A stretch of DNA of 11,628 nt, taken from assembly GCA_030699345.1 (NCBI GenBank), contig JAUYMX010000497.1:1-11628 (forward strand), written 5' to 3'. Positions 6,072 through 11,628 of this stretch are shown one piece after another. Under the pieces are notes generated by a model. It ran no database searches. It was not told where the DNA came from and worked only from the letters and a program-made list of their open reading frames with translations. This DNA comes from Methylococcaceae bacterium. GTDB taxonomy: Bacteria > Pseudomonadota > Gammaproteobacteria > Methylococcales > Methylomonadaceae. Numbering within the stretch: the first letter of the stretch is position 1; every line of letters starts with the position of its first letter. The position numbers were made by a program, and so were the translations under genes.

Positions 6072-6153
6072 CTATTTTACTTAACCAAATATCCCAACCG
6101 GCAGTCCAGTTTGAGTGACGACGAACCGCAGAGCTTATGCGCTTGGACTTATT

Positions 6154-7023
6154 TTATCGGAGGCTCAATCTGAGAGGCTTAGTGTGAGCATTTGCACCAA
6201 ACACCGACTTTCCCGCTTTTGCGGAGATGCGCTGGTATTTTGCGTAAGCGGCGCTGGCGGAACTGCGCAGTTCCGCTTCACTTGCCTGGTTGGCAAAACC
6301 CCGTGCAACCGCTTCCAAGACATAGGCTTCCGGCGCCATAAAGCTATAAGTGGTGACTACCGGCTTTGCACCTGCGGCAAGCAAATGTTCTGAGAAAAAC
6401 TCCTCGCTCATGCAAGCCAGGACAACGGCTTGTTTATCGTGCCCGGCATGTTTGGGGAAGCGTTCTATGATTGGCTGGTTTTGTTCGTCCATCAAACCAT
6501 CATGGCCAATGAATACCACCATTTCCCGTATCGCTGCATTGGGCGGCGTTGCGGCTTGTTGCATAAAATCAAGCATCGCTTGGTCAATCCGGCTGCCGCG
6601 ATAAGCATCGGCGGTAACGGTGAGGCTGTCCTTCCAGGCAAACTGGCAGCGTTCCATGATGGTGTCATTAATATCCTTTTCACAGCCCAAGTTTCGCCAA
6701 CCATTCGCCTTGCTCAAAAAGGTTTTCACGCCATAAGCCGCGCCCCAATAGAGATTGTTATGCGGGTCATCGCCATTACCAATTTTTGCAGGCACCGGCA
6801 CGATGCCTTGTGATTCGTTGTCGACCAAGGACACAATCACAGAAATATGCGTGCTTGGCATGGCATTAACATAGGCTGGCAACGCCGTAAAAAACAGCGT
6901 GCTGAATAAATAAATCGAACGCGAGTGTAGCAGGCAATTAATTTTCATTGGCATGGGCTTATTCAGGATTATTGGATTGGCACGGGAATAATTATGTATT
7001 GGTTGTGAAAAGACTATCACCAT
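6154..7023 (-). CDS. Secreted clan CD-like putative cysteine peptidase (289 aa)
   Basis: This appears to belong to an uncharacterised family of exported proteins. VVFIGHDGLM places His 174 after a hydrophobic strand, and AVVLACMS places Cys 204 after the next one, 30 residues later. This His-strand-Cys order and spacing match clan CD cysteine peptidases (caspases, gingipains, metacaspases), although the usual His-Gly is His-Asp-Gly here. Other motifs that look conserved are QGIVPVPAKIGNGDDP, LYWGAAYGVKTF and MAPEAY (229-234). A hydrophobic segment at about 35-53 ending in AYVNA predicts export. The ATG at 7023 has the best ribosome-binding site (TAAGGA) but gives an unusually long N-terminal stretch before that segment. 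ATG codons at 6954 or 6948 would give a normal signal peptide with a weaker site. The gene follows two GTPase genes on the same strand after 72 bp and could be co-transcribed with them. Confidence 0.7.
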   Translation of the reverse strand: MVIVFSQPIHNYSRANPIILNKPMPMKINCLLHSRSIYLFSTLFFTALPAYVNAMPSTHISVIVSLVDNESQGIVPVPAKIGNGDDPHNNLYWGAAYGVKTFLSKANGWRNLGCEKDINDTIMERCQFAWKDSLTVTADAYRGSRIDQAMLDFMQQAATPPNAAIREMVVFIGHDGLMDEQNQPIIERFPKHAGHDKQAVVLACMSEEFFSEHLLAAGAKPVVTTYSFMAPEAYVLEAVARGFANQASEAELRSSASAAYAKYQRISAKAGKSVFGANAHTKPLRLSLR

Positions 7024-7030
7024 TCAAGTT

Positions 7031-7036
7031 TCCTTA
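7031..7036 (-). promoter_or_regulatory. Ribosome-binding site favouring the ATG at 7023
   Basis: On the minus strand TAAGGA is followed by 7 bases and then ATG at 7023. The internal ATGs at 6954 and 6948 have only AATAAGCCC before them. This is the main reason for keeping the longer start despite the long N-terminal extension ahead of the signal-peptide core. Confidence 0.55.
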
Positions 7037-7095
7037 AAATAGAGCCTGCCCAGTTCAACCGATTGTTGGTGCTGTTAGTTGTAAGCATATTAGTC

Positions 7096-8631
7096 TCACA
7101 ATTTTGTCCCAAATTTAAGAATAAGTTGCCCGGCCTGGATGGCTTGTTGTTTCCAGTGTTTCCAGTAACTGATGTCTTGCTGGTGCCGTAAACAGCGTAA
7201 ATACCGTACCCGCTGAGCTTCGTTGAGCTGTTCGAGAATCAGCGGAATAAGCCCTTCTTCGATGTTGTAGGCGCTGTGTTCCGGCGCCATGCAAACCGGC
7301 ACGATATGATCGAGCGGTAAGGTTAAATCCTCGGCGATGGCTGCACAGGCCTGACGGATTGAGTGTTCTTTTGGGCGTTGGGGAGCTTGAATATTGTAGG
7401 GTGGCTGCCATTCTCGCACAGGACGCAAGCGGTCAATTTGCGTGGCGACGACAAGGATGACCGGCAAGGCTTGGTTTTTGCGTTCTTCCTGAAAATAGCG
7501 GCGGATGGCATTCAGTTGTTGGGCATCGGCCTCCCGCGCGGCCTGAGCGGCATTGCACACCATCAGGATGACATCCACTTTGGCCCATTCCTGTTTTAAG
7601 GCCAACGGGACTTCATCATGCTGCAAACCCGCATAGCCGGGACTGTCCAGCACAATGGCTTGTTGCAGGCCATCGCGTTCCAGTACATAAGGCGTGATCT
7701 CTGGCGTGGTGGGCAATAGACCAGCCGCGCTTTTTATTTCTCCAAACAAGGCATTGATCAGCGTGGATTTCCCTGCGCTGACTTGCCCAAGAATAAGAAG
7801 TCGTAGCGGTTCTACCGATTTCGCGTCCCGCTCGGCCTGGGTTTTATTCTGCTGTGCATATTGCGTTAAAGTGTCGGTCGGCGCTATTGCCTCCAGGGTA
7901 AGTTGGCCGCTATAGAGTTGAATGGCGTAATAACCCAGTTTGCGGATATAGGCATTCACCAGCCGCTGGCGCAATTCATCCGTCACCAAATTCAGGCCCT
8001 TTCCCAAGAGCGAGCTACGTATCTTGCCCAATGCAGCACTTGGCCAATTGAACAGGGCATGGCCAACATCAACGGCTTGCTTCACTGTCGCCAGTGTGTC
8101 GTACCATTGTTTATAACGTAGTAAATCGCCCACACTGACGGCATGGCTGCCGGGGATTTTGTCCAGTACCTCATGTTGAATATCTTCACAGACCAGCACG
8201 ATCAGCTTGAGCAGATAAGGTAAAGGAAACTCCATGATAGGGTGTTTGGAATCAGCGTGAAATTGTTTGGCAACGGTGATCAAAACTTCGTTACTCAATT
8301 TCAGCAAATTGTTTTGGTCAGTAAATAGATCGTTACGAGCCGACCAATTTTTCGCCAGCTCATCAATTGCCGCCCAGGCTGGAAGGGCGGTATCCGGCCA
8401 ATTTGGGTTGGGAGTTTTTACCAGTGGCTCGATAACCAGTGCTTTTGCCTGCTTACTGCGCCAACGCAGTAGGCCGGATAAGAATAATAAAAATGCCGTT
8501 ACTGCGCCAACGCCATAGAAGAGCCAGTCATGTTCCCACAGCCAACGTCCACCCAGAAGGATCAAGGCCAACCAAGGCAATAAAAACAGCATGCCAAGGA
8601 ATATGCCAAAGCGTGTGAGTTGAATTGGCAT
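7096..8631 (-). CDS. Membrane-anchored dynamin/Era-like GTPase (511 aa)
   Basis: This is a P-loop GTPase tethered to the inner membrane. Two hydrophobic segments at about residues 10-28 and 36-56 form an N-terminal hairpin. A helical region follows (about 60-270). The GTPase domain fills the C-terminal half: G1 GQVSAGKST at 282-290, a candidate G2 threonine in LLPTTPE near 308, G3 DSPG at 329-332 and G4 TQID at 397-400 (for NKxD). The style is that of the YeeP/Era-like GTPases of COG3596. The function is unknown; members of such groups act in membrane remodelling, ribosome or envelope processes. Its ATG lies 3 bp after the stop of the preceding GTPase gene, and its ribosome-binding GGAG lies inside that gene's last codons, so the two are translationally coupled. 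Such pairing suggests a partner pair of GTPases. Confidence 0.8.
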   Translation of the reverse strand: MPIQLTRFGIFLGMLFLLPWLALILLGGRWLWEHDWLFYGVGAVTAFLLFLSGLLRWRSKQAKALVIEPLVKTPNPNWPDTALPAWAAIDELAKNWSARNDLFTDQNNLLKLSNEVLITVAKQFHADSKHPIMEFPLPYLLKLIVLVCEDIQHEVLDKIPGSHAVSVGDLLRYKQWYDTLATVKQAVDVGHALFNWPSAALGKIRSSLLGKGLNLVTDELRQRLVNAYIRKLGYYAIQLYSGQLTLEAIAPTDTLTQYAQQNKTQAERDAKSVEPLRLLILGQVSAGKSTLINALFGEIKSAAGLLPTTPEITPYVLERDGLQQAIVLDSPGYAGLQHDEVPLALKQEWAKVDVILMVCNAAQAAREADAQQLNAIRRYFQEERKNQALPVILVVATQIDRLRPVREWQPPYNIQAPQRPKEHSIRQACAAIAEDLTLPLDHIVPVCMAPEHSAYNIEEGLIPLILEQLNEAQRVRYLRCLRHQQDISYWKHWKQQAIQAGQLILKFGTKL

Positions 8632-8634
8632 TGC

Positions 8635-9831
8635 TTAGCCGCTCCTTGATTTGAGCAGTTGCCGGGCGTGGACAAAGGCTTCGTCATACACCTTTTGTAA
8701 GGTCGCATGATTAGGCAAAGCCCCCCGTTTGACGCCATATAAATAGACGCAAAAAGCTTTACCGAGCGCGAAAGTCATCGCGCCGGAATAAACGCCTGCC
8801 ACCGCCCATCCATAAACGGGTATCAGCTTGAGCAGCTCACGCCCCAGCAGTCCCGCAGTGATGCCCGCCCCAAGCAGCGTGGTGAATTCGGCATAAAGCC
8901 TGCGAGTCAATTCCAGTCCGTAGATCGAAGCAATACTGTGGAACAGTTTGGCCTGCACAGCCAGCACCAGCGGCAAACCTACTGCGGGCAAAGGAATGGC
9001 GCCAACCCCGGCATTCAATACCGCATACCCGATAATATGCGGATGGGCGTGCTGGGCATGAAAATCAAGCAGTTCTTTATGTTGTTCCGAACCACGTAAT
9101 AGCCCGATTACGCCAGTTGGCAGAACGGTTTCGATACTTTCCCATAAAGCGTCCAGGCCATAGTCGACGGGATGGTAGCCGTCCTCAGCTTGGGTGAAAT
9201 CGACCGGCACAAACTGCACCGGGAGCGATTTGAACCAATCGCGCTGATGCAGTAATACTTGAGTCAGCGCATGCGGTACTGCAGCCGGGAAAGGTGTTTG
9301 TTGATAAGGATAAGGCAGGATGTGCTCTGCGTCAGTTGTGGGATAACCCTCATGAAGGGAGGTTTGGACCACCACGATTGGCCAGTGTGGATGTTGTGCA
9401 TGAATTTCCTGCACAGCCGCAACCACCTCGGCTTGATTCATATCCAGCGCGCGCAGTACCACCAGCAACAGATGCGCTTGCCCGGTACACCAGGCTAAAT
9501 CTTCACTGGGATCATAAGTCGCTTCGCCTATGCCTCGCGTGTCGAGAAAGCGGAGCATGGGATGACTGCGCGAGGGAAAATCATAAAAACGTGAACTTTT
9601 GGTGCAAGGCTGAAAACCGTTACCAATTTCCGCGGTATCGCTGCCGGTTAATGCCCGAATCAACGAGGTTTTTCCCGACTGAGTTTTACCCAGTAACCAG
9701 AACACCGGTACCGGCAAGTGCGGTTTGACTTGCTCTAATTTAGCATCCAGCCCCTCAGGCTTGGGACTGAACAGCGCTTTACCCAATCGATTCCAGGTCC
9801 AGCTGGTACGCCAGCGATCAGCAATCGTCAT
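8635..9831 (-). CDS. GTPase with a C-terminal DUF697-like membrane domain (398 aa)
   Basis: An N-terminal GTPase domain (about residues 40-240) has the P-loop GKTQSGKTS at 48-56, G3 DTRG at 97-100 and hydrophobic strands such as LLLVVLRALD and PIVVVQTS. The position of the G4 NKxD motif is occupied by TSLH, so guanine specificity may be weakened or shared with another residue. The C-terminal region (about 255-370) has three hydrophobic, Gly/Ala/Pro-rich segments (about 268-295, 317-332, 338-362), resembling DUF697 proteins such as E. coli YcjF. The protein is probably associated with the inner membrane. The ATG has a good site (AGGAGC) a few bases upstream. It is followed after 3 bp by a second GTPase gene and preceded, after 84 bp, by an O-methyltransferase gene on the same strand. 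The function is unknown; a GTP-controlled membrane complex with the downstream GTPase is inferred. Confidence 0.75.
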   Translation of the reverse strand: MTIADRWRTSWTWNRLGKALFSPKPEGLDAKLEQVKPHLPVPVFWLLGKTQSGKTSLIRALTGSDTAEIGNGFQPCTKSSRFYDFPSRSHPMLRFLDTRGIGEATYDPSEDLAWCTGQAHLLLVVLRALDMNQAEVVAAVQEIHAQHPHWPIVVVQTSLHEGYPTTDAEHILPYPYQQTPFPAAVPHALTQVLLHQRDWFKSLPVQFVPVDFTQAEDGYHPVDYGLDALWESIETVLPTGVIGLLRGSEQHKELLDFHAQHAHPHIIGYAVLNAGVGAIPLPAVGLPLVLAVQAKLFHSIASIYGLELTRRLYAEFTTLLGAGITAGLLGRELLKLIPVYGWAVAGVYSGAMTFALGKAFCVYLYGVKRGALPNHATLQKVYDEAFVHARQLLKSRSG

Positions 9832-9915
9832 CTTGGCTCCTTAGGTTTTTACAATCGGCCCACTGAAACACGTAGGCTTAGTCAGTTGATGCTCATACAG
9901 ATACTGGAAAACACC

Positions 9916-10581
9916 TTATCGCTTTAAGGCCAACGTCAGTCCATCTGCTACCGGCAATAGACTGATTGTGACGCGAGGATCCGCGTGAATTTTTTCATTT
10001 AAGGCGCGGATTGCGGCGGTATCGGCATCGTCGAAAGCAGAGTCCTCGACTACCTTGCCGTTCCAAAGGACGTTGTCCACCAATAGTAAACCGCCGACGC
10101 GTAGAAGATCCAGTGCCCGCTCGTAATAGCCATCGTAATTAGCCTTGTCGGCGTCGATGAAGGCTAGATCGAAGCTGCCGGAACGCCCCTCGGCAATAAG
10201 GCTATCTAAGGTGTCAAGTGCGGGGCCCAGCCGCAGGTCGATCTTGTCCGAGACACCGGCCTGGGCCCAGTAGCGGCGAGCGACAGCGGTAAATTCCTCG
10301 CTGATGTCGCAAGCTGTAATGTGACCATCTGACGGGAGAGCTAAAGCCAGGCTGGTTGAACTGTAGCCGGTGAATACGCCGACTTCGAGGATTTTCTTGG
10401 CCCCGATAAGTTCAACCAGCAGCGCCATAAACTGTCCTTGCTCCGGCGCGATTTGCATATTGCTGTGAGTATGGCGCGCCGTTTCCTCACGGAGTAGCTT
10501 TAACACTTCCGGTTCGCGAAGGGAGGCGGAAAGGATATAGTCGTAGATGGGGTCGGTCACCACGATACTTTTGTTGGACAT
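9916..10581 (-). CDS. SAM-dependent O-methyltransferase, caffeoyl-CoA OMT family (221 aa)
   Basis: This is a cytoplasmic class I methyltransferase of the cation-dependent caffeoyl-CoA/catechol O-methyltransferase type (Pfam Methyltransf_3), which methylates a catechol-like hydroxyl with S-adenosylmethionine. The SAM-binding motif I is EVGVFTGYSS at 66-75, the ribose-binding acid is probably Asp 92 in TACDIS, and the metal-binding residues are Asp 143 in FIDADK and Asp 169-Asn 170 in VDNVLWNG. The length is typical. The ATG at 10581 is chosen because CTAAGG lies 6 bases upstream and MSNK starts the usual N-terminal helix; a TTG at 10623 would add 14 residues without family support. It lies 70 bp after the ABC ATPase gene on the same strand. 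The physiological substrate cannot be told; bacterial homologues are often broad-specificity. Confidence 0.92.
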   Translation of the reverse strand: MSNKSIVVTDPIYDYILSASLREPEVLKLLREETARHTHSNMQIAPEQGQFMALLVELIGAKKILEVGVFTGYSSTSLALALPSDGHITACDISEEFTAVARRYWAQAGVSDKIDLRLGPALDTLDSLIAEGRSGSFDLAFIDADKANYDGYYERALDLLRVGGLLLVDNVLWNGKVVEDSAFDDADTAAIRALNEKIHADPRVTISLLPVADGLTLALKR

Positions 10582-10651
10582 AAGAAGCCTTAGATATAAG
10601 TGGATAATGTCAAAATTAAACAAGGAGGCAGAAGGGTCTTAGCCAGCGCCG

Positions 10652-11569
10652 TTAGTCGCTAAAAAACAGCTTTTCTTCCAAGCTCTTACCGTGGCTCAAT
10701 TGCCGATATTGCCAGTGATTCATGTTGATGCACTGTATCAGCTGCAGATCCATTTGGATTTGTAAAGCAGGGTTATATTCCACGATAAATTCATTTTTTT
10801 GCGGGTTAGTCACCTGCAGCACGCCTGCTATCGTCTTGAATTGGGTAATCACTTCATCGGCTGGGGCGTTTTCCATTTGCAGGGTAATAAAACGAGTGGC
10901 GGCCTGTTGTTCGTTTTGGCCAAGTATTTCTGACTGCAAAATGCCTTTTTCCAGCAATAAAATGCGCTGACACAGGCGATCAAGTTCAGCCAAATCGTGG
11001 GAGCTGATAATAAAGGTGGTTGCTGATGATTGCTCGGCGATGATGGTCCGCACAGTTCTGACATTGACAGGATCAAGCCAGGCTGTAGGTTCATCGAGTA
11101 ATATCAGTGACGGTTTACCGATCAGTGCTTGGGCAATCGCCACCCGTTTGGCCATGCCATGACTCAGTGTGCCGGGTTTTTCATGACTGATTTGTGTTAG
11201 TGAAACAGCCTCTAAAACCCTGCTCGCTTCCAAAATCGCCTGTGGTTTAGTCAGCCCCTGTAAACGGCCATAAAAAACCAGTTGCTCAGCAATAGTAAAG
11301 CTTGGGTCAAGTCTTGCGTCTTGCGGGAGTGCCGAGACTTTGCCGATGAGCTGCTTCGCACCAGGTGGGTGATCGAATAACCTGACAGTGCCCGACGTGG
11401 GGTGCAAAAAACCCGACAAGATACCGAGCAAGGTGGTTTTTCCGGCACCATTGGGGCCGACCAAGCCAATCGGTTCACCCGCGGCCAATTCAAAATTGAC
11501 ATTGTTAAGCGCGAAGTTGCCCGAGTAAACGTGATTAAGCTGTTTACATTGAATAATTGGTGAACTCAT
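10652..11569 (-). CDS. ABC transporter ATP-binding protein, CcmA/NosF-like (305 aa)
   Basis: This is the ATPase subunit of an ABC-2 type transporter. Its motifs are Walker A GPNGAGKT at 38-45, Q-loop Gln 83, signature LSHGM at 135-139 (the ABC-2 group usually has YSKGM or LSxGM, not LSGGQ), Walker B LILLDE at 155-160 and the switch His 191 in SSHD. The D-loop region reads TAWLDP where TAGLDP is usual. A C-terminal extension of about 90 residues after the ATPase core is typical of this group and may contact the permease. The ATG overlaps the TGA of an upstream membrane-protein gene by 4 bp (ATGA), so the two are coupled and the upstream protein is very likely its permease. The substrate is unknown. 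Confidence 0.9.
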   Translation of the reverse strand: MSSPIIQCKQLNHVYSGNFALNNVNFELAAGEPIGLVGPNGAGKTTLLGILSGFLHPTSGTVRLFDHPPGAKQLIGKVSALPQDARLDPSFTIAEQLVFYGRLQGLTKPQAILEASRVLEAVSLTQISHEKPGTLSHGMAKRVAIAQALIGKPSLILLDEPTAWLDPVNVRTVRTIIAEQSSATTFIISSHDLAELDRLCQRILLLEKGILQSEILGQNEQQAATRFITLQMENAPADEVITQFKTIAGVLQVTNPQKNEFIVEYNPALQIQMDLQLIQCINMNHWQYRQLSHGKSLEEKLFFSD

Positions 11570-11628
11570 AGTGCTTGCCTTGCCATTATCCAGCGCCCCA
11601 CGGCTAACAAAATAAAGCTTTGTAAGAG
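11566..11628 (-). CDS. C-terminal tail of a membrane protein, probably the ABC-2 permease (partial)
   Basis: The last 20 codons of a gene that enters from beyond the right edge are visible. They encode a hydrophobic stretch (SFILLAVGRW) followed by a short basic tail (MARQAL) and a TGA that overlaps the ATG of the ABC ATPase gene by 4 bp. A final membrane helix ending in a short basic tail is usual for ABC-2 permeases. The coupling with an ATPase gene supports that reading. Too little is visible to name a family. Confidence 0.6.
   Translation of the reverse strand, partial: LLQSFILLAVGRWIMARQAL

Noticed and set aside
5970..6173. A 67-codon ORF over MITE copy C
   Set aside because: It starts inside the REPIN and runs out of the element; it has no ribosome site and the element family is non-coding.
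9294..9728. Plus-strand ORF of 144 codons across the DUF697-like GTPase gene
   Set aside because: It is the reverse-strand shadow of the P-loop and G3 region of a convincing GTPase; it has no ribosome site and a low-complexity translation.

Overview
The window looks like chromosomal DNA of a gammaproteobacterium. The evidence is moderate GC, several lipoprotein and Sec signal peptides, an MsbA-type exporter, and many REP-type palindromes with GTAG or GTGG heads. The two palindrome types remind me of those common in methanotrophs such as Methylomonas and Methylobacter, but that is an impression from memory. There are no rRNA, tRNA or CRISPR features, and no gene for an autonomous transposase.

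Layout. Bases 1-1290 hold two small plus-strand lipoprotein genes bracketed by two short non-coding mobile elements. Bases 1333-3640 (minus) hold a small periplasmic helical protein and an MsbA-like ABC exporter. Bases 3900-4658 (plus) hold a cysteine-containing lipoprotein and a small dimeric-barrel (ABM-type) protein, closed by a perfect bidirectional terminator at 4670-4697. From 4706 to the right edge every gene is on the minus strand. In transcription order these are the tail of a membrane protein (probably an ABC permease), its ABC ATPase, a caffeoyl-CoA-type O-methyltransferase, a P-loop GTPase with a DUF697-like membrane domain, a second membrane-anchored GTPase, a secreted protein with a clan CD (caspase/gingipain-like) His/Cys pattern, a mobile element, and a second, larger secreted protein with a similar His/Cys pattern.

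The best supported unusual feature is a family of 141-145 bp non-autonomous elements with GTAACTATTCAG ends. The two complete copies each have a perfect 8-bp target duplication, and the ends begin GTAA, both as in the IS66 family. The elements do not share one interior: two copies carry a GTAG-headed REP doublet (REPIN) and one carries an unrelated GTGG-headed REPIN inside the same kind of ends. The cores appear to be interchangeable passengers.

The best candidate for an undescribed protein system is the right half. Two GTPase genes lie 3 bp apart, and both proteins have predicted membrane segments. They sit directly upstream of one, possibly two, exported proteins with protease-like His/Cys motifs. 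Their functional connection is inference from order and strand only.
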